The notes: generated by a model from the sequence alone, not told the origin. Positions 16,725 through 25,860 are shown, numbered from the stretch's first letter. The stretch is 64,000 nucleotides of DNA from JADJPG01 sp964491875 (GCA_964491875.1 CAZBIC010000016.1:82326-146325), one strand, 5' to 3'. Made by a program: numbers and translations.

Positions 16725-17336
16725 ATGAGCCAGACCGAGCTGAAGAATATCAAGTATCACACCATCCTGCTGTTCGGCGCGCCCGGATCCGGCAAGGGCA
16801 CCCAGGGCAAGATTCTCGGCTCCATCCCGAACCTCTTCCACTTCGCTTGCGGCGATGCCTTCCGCAACCTGCGCATTGAAGACCGCATGGGCCGGCTCTT
16901 CATCGAATACTCCAGCAAGGGCCAGCTCGTGCCCGACGAGCCGACCATTGAGCTCTGGGCCAAGAACATCAAGGCCAGCACGCTCGATGGCGAATTCAAT
17001 CCTGCCCACGACACGCTCGTGCTCGACGGCATCCCGCGTAACGCGCACCAGGCCGAGATGCTCAAGGACACGCTCGATGTCCGCGCCGTGTTCTTCCTGC
17101 ACTGCTCCGACCAGAGCAAGATGATCGAACGCCTCCAGCGCCGCGCGCTCCGTGAAAACCGTCTCGATGACGCGAACCTCGAAGTCATCAAGAAGCGCCT
17201 CGAAACTTACGAGCGCGAAACCAAGCAGGTGCTTGATTTCTACGGCCCCGAGCTGGTTCACACCATCGACGCCACCCAATCGCCGCTGAACGTTCTGCGC
17301 GAGATTCTCAACATCATCGCGCAGATCAAGTGGTGA
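16725..17336 (+). CDS. adk: Adenylate kinase family nucleoside monophosphate kinase
   Basis: A 203-residue P-loop kinase with GAPGSGKGT (residues 18-26), GDAFRNL in the NMP-binding site, LVLDGIPRNAHQAEML (the DG[FYI]PR motif) and a lid containing RRALRENRLDDANLEVIKKRLETY. The lid is short with no zinc cysteines. It interconverts AMP, ADP and ATP or a related pair. It lies between the unknown membrane protein and fmt, and could be in one operon with both. Some divergence from canonical Adk (IPRNAHQAEML) leaves a slight chance of another NMP specificity. Confidence 0.88.
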   Translation: MSQTELKNIKYHTILLFGAPGSGKGTQGKILGSIPNLFHFACGDAFRNLRIEDRMGRLFIEYSSKGQLVPDEPTIELWAKNIKASTLDGEFNPAHDTLVLDGIPRNAHQAEMLKDTLDVRAVFFLHCSDQSKMIERLQRRALRENRLDDANLEVIKKRLETYERETKQVLDFYGPELVHTIDATQSPLNVLREILNIIAQIKW

Positions 17337-17377
17337 ACTCCACCGCTCGCGGTCGTTGAATCGACGGACGCCGTCCG

Positions 17378-18331
17378 ATGCCTCCACTCCGAATCATCTT
17401 CATGGGCACTGCGGACCTCGCGTGCGCCAGCCTGCGCGCGCTCTGTCGCGAGAAATCCCTCCAGGTCATCGCCGTCGTCTCCCAGCCGGACAAACCGAAG
17501 GGACGCGACATGAAGCTTCAGCCCACGCCCGTGAAGGAACTCGCACTGGCGGAAGGTTTGCCGGTGCTCCAACCGCGCCGCGCCCGGGACGAAGACTTCA
17601 TCGCGCAACTGCGCTCTCTCCAGCCGGACCTCATCGTCGTGGCTGCCTACGGACAAATCCTCCCGCAATCGTTGCTCGATATCCCGCGCCTCGGCTGCCT
17701 GAACATCCACACCTCGCTGCTCCCGAAGTATCGCGGCGCCGCGCCGATTCAATGGGCGATTCTCGACGGCGACGCGGAGACCGGAGTCACCATCATGAAG
17801 ATGGACGCGGGTCTCGATACCGGGCCGATGGTCAGCACGACGCGGACGGCAATTCTCCCGGAAGACAACGCGCAGACCTTGCACGACCGGCTGGCGCAGC
17901 TCGGCGGTGAGCTGCTCATCAAGACGATTCCCGATTACGCCGCGGGCAAGCTCGTTCCCACGCCGCAGCCGGTTGAAGGCGCCACCTACGCGCGGAAGAT
18001 TTCGAAGGAAGACGGGCTCATCGACTGGTCGCAACCTGCGCGCGTGCTGTGGAATCGCGTGCGTGGCTTCACGCCCTGGCCGGGAGCATACACACACCTG
18101 AAATCCGACGGCGCGACGCGGCTGCTGAAGATCTGGCTGGCCGAAGTGGAGCCGAATCGATCGGGCGTGCCCGGTGAGATTCTTCACGCGGACAAGAACG
18201 GCGTCGTGATCGCGTGCGGCGAACAAGCGTTACGCGTCACCCAGCTCCAGCGCGAAGGCGGTCGACGCTTGAGCGCGCAGGAATTTCTGGCCGGTAATCC
18301 GCTGGCGTTGGGCACGCGATTGGGCGCGTAG
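17378..18331 (+). CDS. fmt: Methionyl-tRNA formyltransferase
   Basis: Fmt formylates the initiator Met-tRNA using 10-formyl-tetrahydrofolate. The 317-residue length is standard. The N-terminal Rossmann domain shows IIFMGTADLACASL and the catalytic block LNIHTSLLPKYRGAAPIQWAI with N109 and H111; D147 lies in MDAGLDTGPM. The C-terminal tRNA-binding domain follows YARKISKEDGLIDWSQPARVLWNRVRGFTPWPGAY. The gene is usually next to def, but no peptide deformylase is seen here. Confidence 0.96.
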   Translation: MPPLRIIFMGTADLACASLRALCREKSLQVIAVVSQPDKPKGRDMKLQPTPVKELALAEGLPVLQPRRARDEDFIAQLRSLQPDLIVVAAYGQILPQSLLDIPRLGCLNIHTSLLPKYRGAAPIQWAILDGDAETGVTIMKMDAGLDTGPMVSTTRTAILPEDNAQTLHDRLAQLGGELLIKTIPDYAAGKLVPTPQPVEGATYARKISKEDGLIDWSQPARVLWNRVRGFTPWPGAYTHLKSDGATRLLKIWLAEVEPNRSGVPGEILHADKNGVVIACGEQALRVTQLQREGGRRLSAQEFLAGNPLALGTRLGA

Positions 18332-18507
18332 CCGTGCCTGATAACGCGGAAGACGATTATTTTGGTGAAGTTGTAATTCCCCGCCCGATTACCAAAACCC
18401 GCGCTGGACAGCTCGATCAAGGTCGATATCTTCGAAATATGAACCGAGAGGTTTCCTCCGCGATTAACTGTAGGCTGCGGTTCAATCTGAGCTGGGAGTA
18501 GGCACCT

Positions 18508-19089
18508 ATGTCAGCACCTCACGTAGACACCCTTATCCAACAGGTCCAACACGGAACCGAGTTGGATGCATGTGAAGCGTCCAAGCTGCTTGCGGACGTT
18601 CCGGGTGAGTATGTGGTTACGGAATTGAGCCGCGTCCTGCGCTTCGCCGAGAACCCTTATTCCAGAGAGGCGGCAGCGTATGCGTTGAGTTGGCATCGCG
18701 ACTCCATTGCTCTAGTGCCGCTGCTGGAATGCGCCGGTGATCCGCGAGAGCAAGATGTGATTCGGGGCCAGGCGATCGAAGGGTTGGCGATGCATTTGGG
18801 AGACGACGGCGGTAGGCCCGAGGTTCGTCTGAAAACGGAGGACTTGATGATTAGCCTGCTGCAGTCGCCGTCGCTGGTTCTCCGATTCTGGTCTTGCTAC
18901 GGTCTGGGTGTGCTCAAGTGCGAGCGTGCAGTGCCTTTCCTGAGCGAGCTTAGCAAACCAGGCCCCGACGTTTGCCCAGGCTGGTGGTATATCCATGAGG
19001 AAGCTGAGGACGCATTGGAACGGATCGCTGGCAGAGCGGGTGCAGATAGGATTCCCGTGCATTCGAGAAACGCGACCGGGCCACAATGA
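18508..19089 (+). CDS. HEAT-repeat-like protein
   Basis: A 193-residue alpha-helical protein with pairs of helices of HEAT/armadillo character: YVVTELSRVLRFAENPYSREAAAYALSWH, IALVPLLECAGDPREQDVIRGQAIEGLAMHL and LMISLLQSPSLVLRFWSCYGLGVLKCERAVPFLSEL. No catalytic motif or export signal is visible. It overlaps the next gene by 4 nt (ATGA), so the two are translationally coupled. Base composition is less GC-biased than the adjacent fmt gene, hinting at an accessory origin. An adaptor or protein-binding role is the most that can be said. Confidence 0.7.
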   Translation: MSAPHVDTLIQQVQHGTELDACEASKLLADVPGEYVVTELSRVLRFAENPYSREAAAYALSWHRDSIALVPLLECAGDPREQDVIRGQAIEGLAMHLGDDGGRPEVRLKTEDLMISLLQSPSLVLRFWSCYGLGVLKCERAVPFLSELSKPGPDVCPGWWYIHEEAEDALERIAGRAGADRIPVHSRNATGPQ

Positions 19090-19421
19090 GAGTGTTCCAT
19101 CACGGCAGTTACCGACAGCCCGACGTTGCTGCTGAGGCTGCGGTTGAGCGTTCGCTCGAGCAGGCGCTTCGCCTCTTTGCCGGCATCCACGGCGATGAGG
19201 GCTTTCTTGGCATAGAGTTGAGTGAGCATGTGATTTTGCAGTTCCGTAGCGAGGAGGGTGTTTTCTACACCGAGGTTTTGGATACACGCTCACGGAAGAT
19301 CGAGCACTGCCTTCTCTCGACGCCGCTGGCGGAGGAGGTCATTCGAGTCGCATATGCAGGTGGAGATTTTCGGCGCGTGCCCACCGAGTCATTTGTTCAG
19401 TGGAAGCATGGTTGTCTATGA
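19086..19421 (+). CDS. Small hypothetical protein coupled to the HEAT-repeat gene
   Basis: This 111-residue product starts in the ATGA overlap with the preceding stop. It looks like an alpha/beta protein (EAAVERSLEQALRLFAGIHG, FLGIELSEHVILQFRSEEGVFYTEVLDT, EEVIRVAYAGGDFRRVP) of the size and style of small immunity or accessory proteins, but matches no family I can name. Coupling suggests stoichiometric expression with its HEAT-repeat partner. Confidence 0.6.
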   Translation: MRVFHHGSYRQPDVAAEAAVERSLEQALRLFAGIHGDEGFLGIELSEHVILQFRSEEGVFYTEVLDTRSRKIEHCLLSTPLAEEVIRVAYAGGDFRRVPTESFVQWKHGCL

Positions 19422-19488
19422 TCAGACAGCACGACTTAAACGAACGGGTTGAGTCAGTTTGGACGGTCCACTTTTTCGGGTGGAGGGC

Positions 19489-20007
19489 ATGTCTCAAAGG
19501 CACTCAGCCAGCCTTGCCTCCCTCCGCCACTTGCGCCACGCTGCGGGCGTGAACTCCTCGTCTGTCTCCTCCATCCTGTTCGCCTTTCTGCTGTTGTTCA
19601 CGCCGCTGGCCCGTGCGGCGGATGCCACGGCGATTCAGGCGGCTGTTCGCGCGGTGCTCGATGAGCAGGAGAAGGATTGGAACGCGGGCAACATCGAGCG
19701 CTTCATGCGCGGGTATCATCAGGCGCCCACGACCCGTTTCGCGTCAGGTGGCAATTTCACGCTGGGCTGGCAATCCGTGATGGAACGTTACCAGCGCACC
19801 TATGCGGACAAGGCCGCGATGGGCAAACTGACCTTCTCGGACCTCGACATCACGGTGGCGTCTGAAGACACCGCGCTTGCGTTCGGTCGCTGGCATTTGA
19901 AGCGCGAGAAGGATGAGCCCTCCGGTCTCTTCACGTTGCTCTTCCGCAAAACGGCGGACGGCTGGAAGATTGTTCACGACCACACCTCTGCCGCGGAAAA
20001 GAAATGA
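19489..20007 (+). CDS. Secreted NTF2-like/SnoaL (DUF4440) protein
   Basis: The start at 19489 is chosen because a strong GGAGGG lies 2-8 nt upstream. The 172-residue protein has a signal peptide (SSVSSILFAFLLLFTPLARAADA) and one SnoaL-like cone domain: AVRAVLDEQEKDWNAGNIERFMRGYHQ, FTLGWQSVMERYQRTYADKA and the ending LLFRKTADGWKIVHDHTS. This is the common DUF4440 layout, likely a small-ligand binding domain. Its stop overlaps the DUF1501 start by 4 nt, so the two are coupled. Confidence 0.85.
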   Translation: MSQRHSASLASLRHLRHAAGVNSSSVSSILFAFLLLFTPLARAADATAIQAAVRAVLDEQEKDWNAGNIERFMRGYHQAPTTRFASGGNFTLGWQSVMERYQRTYADKAAMGKLTFSDLDITVASEDTALAFGRWHLKREKDEPSGLFTLLFRKTADGWKIVHDHTSAAEKK

Positions 20008-21470
20008 GCGACCAGCCGACATCGCCCGGGTTCAACGCGCCGCTTCCATCGCGCCGGGATTTCCTCTGGCGTTTCGGCGGCGGGCTCGGTGGCGTGGCGA
20101 TGGTTCATCTCCTCGGTCAACACGGATTGCTTGCGGCGGATTCGTTGTTGAAGCCGCGCGCGGATTTGAACGGCGGCATTCATCATCGCGCGAAGGTGAA
20201 GCGCATCATCCAGCTCTTCATGAACGGCGGTGTCAGCCAGATGGACACCTTCGATTACAAGCCCGAGCTCGCGCGGCGCCATGGACAGAAGTTCGAAGTG
20301 CCGGGCCAGCGCGTCGAGGCGGCGACGAGTGTGCCGGGCGAGGTGCTGAAGAGCCCGTTCGAGTTCAAGCAACACGGCCAGTGCGGGCGCTGGGTCAGCT
20401 CGATGTATCCGCACGTGGCGACTTGCGTGGACGACCTCGCCTTCCTCATGGCGGTGGCGTCGAAGACGAATGTCCACGGGCCGGCGAGTTACATGATGAA
20501 CACCGGGTTTCTCCTGCCCGGCTTCCCGTGCCTCGGCGCGTGGGTGTCGTACGCGCTGGGCGGCCTGACGGAGAATCTTCCGACGTTCGTCGTGCTGCCG
20601 GACTCGAAGGGGCTGCCGTATAACCAAAAAGGCAACTTCTCCTCGGGCTTCCTCCCGGTGTCGCACCAGGGAACGATCATCAAGCCCAGTGCGCCGAATC
20701 CCATTCACGATCTCTTCCCGCCCGCGTCGGCGAAATACATCACGAAGGAAAGTGAGCGCGATGGTCTGATGCTGTTGAACAAGTTCAACCGCCGGCATCT
20801 GGAACGTTCCTCGGGCGATTCGCGTCTCGAATCACGCATCGCCTCTTACGAGCTCGCCGCGAAGCTTCAGCTCAGCGCGCCGGAGACGCTCGATCTCTCC
20901 GGCGAGACGGAAGTGACGCGCAAGCTTTACGGCCTCGACGAGAAGGTGACGGAAGATTTCGGCCGCAGCTGCCTGCTCGCCCGGCGGATGATCGAGCGCG
21001 GCGTTCGCTTCGTGCAGGTTTGGAGCGGGCAGGGCGGGCCGACGGGTAATTGGGACAACCACGCGAACATCCAGAAGGAACTTCCGCCGATGACGGCTAC
21101 GACGGACAAGCCCGTGGCGGCGTTAATCAAGGATTTGAAATCGCGCGGGCTCTTCGAAGACACGTTGCTGATCTGGAGCACGGAGTTCGGTCGGATGCCG
21201 TTCAGCCAGGGCAGCACGGGTCGCGATCACAATGGCGGCACCTCGGTGTCATGGCTGGCGGGCGCGGGCATCAAACCCGGCGTGGCGTATGGCGAGAGCG
21301 ATGAATGGTCGTGGAAGGCGAAGTTCGGTCGCGCCTACTGCTACGATCTCCACGCGACGATTCTGCATCTGCTCGGCATCGATCACGAGAAGTTGACCTT
21401 CCGCCACAACGGCGCGAATCGTCGTCTCACCGACGTGCATGGCGATGTGATTCAGGATGTGCTGGTGTAA
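20004..21470 (+). CDS. DUF1501 (sulfatase-like fold) Tat-exported protein
   Basis: The 488-residue protein begins with a twin-arginine signal (PSRRDFLWRFGGGLGGVAMVHLLG) and follows the DUF1501 pattern: KRIIQLFMNGGVSQMDTFDYKPEL, a central INKFNRRHLE-type region, and C-terminal DTLLIWSTEFGRMPFSQGSTGRDHN. The fold is alkaline-phosphatase-like and metal residues (D, H, E) can be seen in these blocks. In Planctomycetes and Verrucomicrobia, DUF1501 genes normally follow a DUF1549/DUF1553 cytochrome gene; here the partner is replaced by a small NTF2-like gene. The substrate is unknown, with polysaccharide-linked roles suspected. Confidence 0.9.
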   Translation: MSDQPTSPGFNAPLPSRRDFLWRFGGGLGGVAMVHLLGQHGLLAADSLLKPRADLNGGIHHRAKVKRIIQLFMNGGVSQMDTFDYKPELARRHGQKFEVPGQRVEAATSVPGEVLKSPFEFKQHGQCGRWVSSMYPHVATCVDDLAFLMAVASKTNVHGPASYMMNTGFLLPGFPCLGAWVSYALGGLTENLPTFVVLPDSKGLPYNQKGNFSSGFLPVSHQGTIIKPSAPNPIHDLFPPASAKYITKESERDGLMLLNKFNRRHLERSSGDSRLESRIASYELAAKLQLSAPETLDLSGETEVTRKLYGLDEKVTEDFGRSCLLARRMIERGVRFVQVWSGQGGPTGNWDNHANIQKELPPMTATTDKPVAALIKDLKSRGLFEDTLLIWSTEFGRMPFSQGSTGRDHNGGTSVSWLAGAGIKPGVAYGESDEWSWKAKFGRAYCYDLHATILHLLGIDHEKLTFRHNGANRRLTDVHGDVIQDVLV

Positions 21471-21540
21471 CGCGTGCGTCGAGTAGGCGCGGGTAAGGCC
21501 TATCTGCGAATCACAGTCCGTTGCCGCCGGATCCTCTCAG

Positions 21541-22335
21541 CTACTTCTTCGGCGCGAACCATTGTCGGTCCGCGGTGTAGACGATGGCCGTTTCCATCAG
21601 GATGCCTCGGCCGGAGCCGTCCTGATCATGAAAGCATTGGCATGCAGCGATGACGCGCCCCTTGCCGTGAGTGTATTCGACATAGGTCGGCTTGTTCATC
21701 AGCGGTTTTCCGGCCTCCATTTCCGTCGCGAGAACCAGCGCATCCGATGGCGTGCCCTCCAAGTATCCGTGGCTGGCGTAGCTCGCGTGAATGGGCTGTC
21801 CGCCGAGCGGGTCCACCAGGGGATGATTCGTCAGGATGATCGAATTCTCCTTCGCGCCGTGACGCGCCATGCGCACGCCGCGGGGCAGGGGAAGGTTTGA
21901 GTTCTCGGCGCCATTCAGCTCCAGCAGCAGCGTCCCGCCACCAGTCACATAGCGATCAAATGCCTCGGTGTTCTCCATGTATTGCCCATAGAAGTCGTCC
22001 TTCCGCTGCGAGCCGGGAATGATGATCGTGCGATACTTGGACAGGTCCGTGGAACTGATCTCGGCCGAGGTCTTCACGTCGAACTTGTATCCGAGCTCCG
22101 TCAGCGAATCTTCGAAGTCCGGCTTGCGATTCCACGAACGGTTGTTGCGGAAGATGAGGAAGTTGGTCAGCCCGGCGGCCGGCTTGACCGTGGTCGTGGC
22201 CGGCGACGCTTTATCCTGTGACCCGGATTTCGCGGGCGCATCCGCGGCGCTGGAAATTGAAGCGAGAGCGAGCAGGGCAAGCGGGAGAAGGATTCGGCGA
22301 TGGAAGCGCGGGGCGATAATCGAGGCGAGATTCAT
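21541..22335 (-). CDS. Secreted class I glutamine-amidotransferase-like (ThuA-type) protein
   Basis: From ATG at 22335 (MNLASIIAPRFHRRILLPLALLALASISSAAD) the 264-residue protein has a signal peptide and a flavodoxin/GATase-like domain. Its landmarks are LTNFLIFRNNRSWNRKPDFEDSLTELGYKFDV, LSKYRTIIIPGSQRKDDFYGQYMENTEAFDRYVTGGGTLLLEL and THGKGRVIAACQCFHDQDG. No Cys-His-Glu triad of active amidotransferases is clear at the nucleophile elbow (PGSQ). It is probably a binding or sugar-related protein. The long upstream open frame to 22605 is not homologous-looking and is not included. Confidence 0.7.
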   Translation of the reverse strand: MNLASIIAPRFHRRILLPLALLALASISSAADAPAKSGSQDKASPATTTVKPAAGLTNFLIFRNNRSWNRKPDFEDSLTELGYKFDVKTSAEISSTDLSKYRTIIIPGSQRKDDFYGQYMENTEAFDRYVTGGGTLLLELNGAENSNLPLPRGVRMARHGAKENSIILTNHPLVDPLGGQPIHASYASHGYLEGTPSDALVLATEMEAGKPLMNKPTYVEYTHGKGRVIAACQCFHDQDGSGRGILMETAIVYTADRQWFAPKK

Positions 22336-22619
22336 GTGCAGCGTGGTTTGATTTTCCACAACGCGAGTGAATGGACTCAAACACTCCGCTGTTCGACTCG
22401 CAGCCTCGCCCCTGGGCGTCCTTCGTCGCAAGCGTGCAATTGTCAATTGTGCTGGCTTGGATTGTAAAGCGGCGGGAATCGAAGGGGCGGGCGTTTTGGT
22501 CAGCGGCGTGAAATCAGTCGGAAAATTTTTATCGAGGCGGATGTCCTTCGGGCGGGGATTCGATCGTTGTAGAGGTGAAATGCAGTGAAACCTGAACTGA
22601 ACCAAAGATACACAAGCCT

Positions 22620-23144
22620 ATGAAAATGAAGAACCTCATCCTCGTCGCAACCTTGTTGCTGTGCAGCGCTGTCATCACCTCGGCGGGAGAACCGCCAAAA
22701 CCCAAGCCCGCCTCGGCTGAATTCGAGCGCATGAAATCCCTCGTGGGAACGTGGAAAGGGACGGTCGACATGGGGGAGGGGCCGATTGAGATGGTGTCGA
22801 ACTACCGGCTCATGGCGGGCGGCACCGTGCTGGAAGAGAAGGTGTTCGCCGGCACGCCGAACGAGATGACGACGATGTATTACGACAAGGACGGCAAACT
22901 CGCGCTGACCCATTACTGCGTGATGGGCAACCGGCCGGGCATGGTGCTCGAATCCGCGGATGCGAAGACGATGAAGTTCGCTTTCGACAAAACGTGCGGC
23001 ATCAACCCGAAGAAGGAGTCGCACATGCACGCGTTGACGCTGCGGTTTGATGACGCGGATACGATCACCGCGAGCTGCAAGGCGTTCATGGACGGTAAGG
23101 AGATGCCGGAGAAGCCCACGACGATGAAGCGGGTGAAGAGCTGA
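22620..23144 (+). CDS. DUF1579-family secreted protein
   Basis: A 174-residue protein with a signal peptide (MKNLILVATLLLCSAVITSAG). A lipocalin-like beta barrel of the DUF1579 type follows, recognised from SAEFERMKSLVGTWKGTVDM, NYRLMAGGTVLEEKVF and MTTMYYDKDGKLALTHYC. It probably binds a hydrophobic ligand in the periplasm; none can be named. A strong terminator follows, so it is monocistronic. The start may be 22620 or the second ATG at 22626. Confidence 0.8.
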   Translation: MKMKNLILVATLLLCSAVITSAGEPPKPKPASAEFERMKSLVGTWKGTVDMGEGPIEMVSNYRLMAGGTVLEEKVFAGTPNEMTTMYYDKDGKLALTHYCVMGNRPGMVLESADAKTMKFAFDKTCGINPKKESHMHALTLRFDDADTITASCKAFMDGKEMPEKPTTMKRVKS

Positions 23145-23170
23145 CGGCTTTCGCCAACGCGAAGAGAACC

Positions 23171-23210
23171 ACGTCGTGATGCCTGCGAGGCGTCACGACG
23201 TTTTGCTTTT
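23171..23210 (+). terminator. Rho-independent terminator
   Basis: A 13-bp stem (ACGTCGTGATGCC / GGCGTCACGACGT, one G-T pair) with a 5-nt loop is followed by TTTTGCTTTT, 27 bp after the DUF1579 gene. Confidence 0.85.
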
Positions 23211-23322
23211 CCGAATCGTTTTCGGATCGCGTGTGAGGCTGAGTGCGAACTTTGGTCAAACTTGAGGTGGACATGGGAACCGCCGACAGGTGTTGTGTCC
23301 GTGTTCGGTGACCGAGATCACG

Positions 23323-23985
23323 ATGATGAAACTGAGGACATTACTCCCGGCGAGCCTGTTGTTTTTGGTGAAGGGTGAGGCGTGGGCAGGGATGACCACC
23401 TACGACCTGAACGATGTGGTTCGACTGCGCGTGGAAGACGTCTCGTTCTTTGCGGTCCTCATTCTGGTGTCCGGGCTGGGGATTCGCTTGCTGTGGAATC
23501 ACGTCGCCAAGGGACTGCCCATTCTCCCGAAGATGAGTTACACGAGGGCGCTCTGTCTCACGGCGCTCTTGAGCCTCATGATGCTTCTCGTGCTCTCCAT
23601 GATCTCTGGCGCGCGGGAATTGCTCACGCCAGGCGCGTGGCGTCGACAGGGCAGCGCGTATCAACTCAATGATTCAGCGAGCGACCCGCTCCGGCGACAG
23701 AGCATGGAGGGACTGCGCACCGCATTGAGCGATTACGCGCGCGCTCATGACGGCCAGTTTCCGACACATGATTTTGTTCCGGAGATTCCCGAGAAAATCT
23801 GGCAGGCGCCGGACCAGAAGGGGACGCGATACGTCTACGTCGGAGGAGCAGCCCAGCGCGACGGTGACAAAATTATTGCCTGCGAGCCGGTGAGTTTTGG
23901 GGACGAACGCTGGGTGCTTACGGCGAAGGGTGAGCTCCGGAAAATGCGGACGCCGGACATTCGCCGGGCGCTCGGAACACCTTAA
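23323..23985 (+). CDS. Hypothetical membrane protein
   Basis: A 220-residue protein starting MMKLRTLLPASLLFLVKGEAWA. After the signal-like N-terminus come two membrane segments (VSFFAVLILVSGLGIRLLW and ALCLTALLSLMMLLVLSMI), then a soluble domain reading LRRQSMEGLRTALSDYARAHDGQFPTHDFV. That domain resembles the mature part of type II secretion pseudopilins (G, R/K-LR, ADYARAHDG-FP). It ends 5 nt before the next gene, with which it is presumably co-transcribed. Not assigned to a family. Confidence 0.62.
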   Translation: MMKLRTLLPASLLFLVKGEAWAGMTTYDLNDVVRLRVEDVSFFAVLILVSGLGIRLLWNHVAKGLPILPKMSYTRALCLTALLSLMMLLVLSMISGARELLTPGAWRRQGSAYQLNDSASDPLRRQSMEGLRTALSDYARAHDGQFPTHDFVPEIPEKIWQAPDQKGTRYVYVGGAAQRDGDKIIACEPVSFGDERWVLTAKGELRKMRTPDIRRALGTP

Positions 23986-23990
23986 CTGCC

Positions 23991-24755
23991 ATGAAGAACA
24001 AGGCTGTCCGGATAGCAGTGTGGCTCCTGATCCTCTTCCTCGCGTGGATGGCGTTGAACTCGTGGTCGCTCGCAGCACCTCGCATTGCTTTCAGTCTGAT
24101 CGTGGGCTGGTTGGGCTTTCTCGCGCGCGTGATTCCGGCCATGGAGGTCAATTGGAGCGGAATTGGGATGGCGTTGGTCTGCTCGGTTTTGATCGTCGCA
24201 GGGCTGCATTCCCTGGCGGTCTGGATTTTTGGCCACGTCACTCGCACTCTGAAGCAAACGCCCGCTTCAAACTGGCGATGGAGTTGGAGTGTCTCTCTTT
24301 ATCTCGGTCTCTGGCTGGTCTTCATGGCGATCATGGGAGCGGTCGGAGTAGCGCATCAAGTCGGCTGGCTTGTTCGCGCGAAGGAACCGCTGATGGTACA
24401 ACGCAAGTTTCGGGGAGCCGAGCGGATTGATTTGCAGCAATTCGCGCTGGAATTGTACACCGCCGCGGATGCCAATGGATGGAAAGCTGACTTCATCCGC
24501 AAGGACTTCGCGGCGCTTTCTTCAAGGTTTACTCGGAGACCGGCCTTGGAGGACTACCATATGTTGCCGTTGGGCGGCGAGCAGGGCGAGGTGACTTCGG
24601 TTGTGGTATTTCCGCGGGATCCGGCGGCATTTACGGCGACAGGATTCGTTCAGGTGTCGCGCCAAAGCCAGGCTGACTTTCATCCAGCGCTGGCGCTTCG
24701 GTCGCTGCTGATGACCGGACGCGCTTCGTTACCGTCTTCGCTAAAGGTTCGCTGA
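23991..24755 (+). CDS. Hypothetical multi-pass membrane protein
   Basis: The 254-residue product has four predicted membrane segments (AVWLLILFLAWMALNSWSL, IAFSLIVGWLGFLARVI, MALVCSVLIVAGLHSLAVWIF, LYLGLWLVFMAIMGAVGVAH). A C-terminal soluble domain follows (ERIDLQQFALELYTAADANGW, VTSVVVFPRDPAAFTATGFV). The 5-nt gap to the upstream membrane gene suggests a two-gene operon. No known family is recognised. Confidence 0.6.
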   Translation: MKNKAVRIAVWLLILFLAWMALNSWSLAAPRIAFSLIVGWLGFLARVIPAMEVNWSGIGMALVCSVLIVAGLHSLAVWIFGHVTRTLKQTPASNWRWSWSVSLYLGLWLVFMAIMGAVGVAHQVGWLVRAKEPLMVQRKFRGAERIDLQQFALELYTAADANGWKADFIRKDFAALSSRFTRRPALEDYHMLPLGGEQGEVTSVVVFPRDPAAFTATGFVQVSRQSQADFHPALALRSLLMTGRASLPSSLKVR

Positions 24756-24870
24756 ACTCAGCAGCTGACCAGCGAGCCGGCGCGAACCTTTCCATTGCAC
24801 CGCGCGTCGGTGGTCACTACAACTTCCACGCAATGAACCTCGCTGCGGACCGCCGCAACTGAAGAACTGG

Positions 24871-25827
24871 ATGGACTCGCAACCGCCCAAGTATCGCCGC
24901 GAATTTTTCAAGAGCCCGCACCATGTGTGGCTTGGGTTGCTCACGCTTGGCGCCGGGCTGATCGTCGGGGCCGATTACCGAATCGCCTTGCTGGCGGCGC
25001 CGGCGGCGTATGCGCTCGGCTGGGTGTATTTGCCGGACATGGGATTCTTCCGTCGCTGGGTGGACCGACGCCGGCAATCCGCGCAACAAGCCATCGGACT
25101 GGCGGAGGCGGCGGAGTTTCTCAGGAAGCGGGACGAATTGCTGGCCAAACTTTCCACTCCGCGTCGCCAGCATTACCACGCCCTGACGGCGGTCTGCCGC
25201 GACATCGAGCAGGCGAGCGGCGAGCAATCGATGGCGCCGGGCGAGCCGCAATCCGATCCGCGCTTGCGGAAGCTGGACGAGTTGATGTGGACGCATCTCC
25301 GCATGCTGACGATCGAGGAGTCGCTGGATCGGTTTCTCGAAACGGAACGTCGCGACAACGTGCCCGCGTTGCTGCAGGAAGCGGAGGAGGAAGCGGCGGC
25401 GTTGTCCGCGGAGCACGACGCGTTGAAGGCGAAGGGGACGAGCACCTCGCTGCTGGAGCCGAAGGAACGATTGCTGGCCTCGCGGCTCGAACGACTCAAT
25501 GTGCTGCGCAAGCGGGCGGAACGAATTGAGCAAACGCAGGCGAATATGCAGCTTGTGATCGCCGAGCAGGAACGACTCGAGCAGCAGATTAAACTGATCC
25601 GCGCGGACGCCATCGCGAGCAAGAATACGGAGACACTCACGGCGCGAATCGACGCCACGGTGGAGCATCTCGACCAGACGAACAAGTGGCTGGCCGAGAT
25701 GGATGAGTTCAAGGATCTCGTCGGCGAAATGCCGGTGACGCCGGTGCGGCTCGGTTATGAATCCACGGCGGTCGGTGTACCGCCGCGTTTGCCGAATACG
25801 CCCGGGCGGGTGCGCGAAGGAAGGTAG
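24871..25827 (+). CDS. Membrane-anchored coiled-coil protein, AAA ATPase partner candidate
   Basis: A 318-residue protein with two close N-terminal membrane segments (HVWLGLLTLGAGLIVGAD and IALLAAPAAYALGWVYLP), then a long charged alpha-helical region of about 230 residues rich in Glu, Arg, Leu and Ala (AEAAEFLRKRDELLAKL, LLQEAEEEAAALSAEHDALKA, SRLERLNVLRKRAERIEQ) typical of a coiled coil. The C-terminus (VTPVRLGYESTAVGVPPRLPN) is unstructured. It lies 33 bp upstream of a two-domain AAA ATPase gene in the same direction. It may tether or regulate that ATPase at the membrane; this is inference from position. Confidence 0.68.
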   Translation: MDSQPPKYRREFFKSPHHVWLGLLTLGAGLIVGADYRIALLAAPAAYALGWVYLPDMGFFRRWVDRRRQSAQQAIGLAEAAEFLRKRDELLAKLSTPRRQHYHALTAVCRDIEQASGEQSMAPGEPQSDPRLRKLDELMWTHLRMLTIEESLDRFLETERRDNVPALLQEAEEEAAALSAEHDALKAKGTSTSLLEPKERLLASRLERLNVLRKRAERIEQTQANMQLVIAEQERLEQQIKLIRADAIASKNTETLTARIDATVEHLDQTNKWLAEMDEFKDLVGEMPVTPVRLGYESTAVGVPPRLPNTPGRVREGR

Positions 25828-25860
25828 TTCGTGACGCGTGATGCGTGAGGAGGAAAAGCC

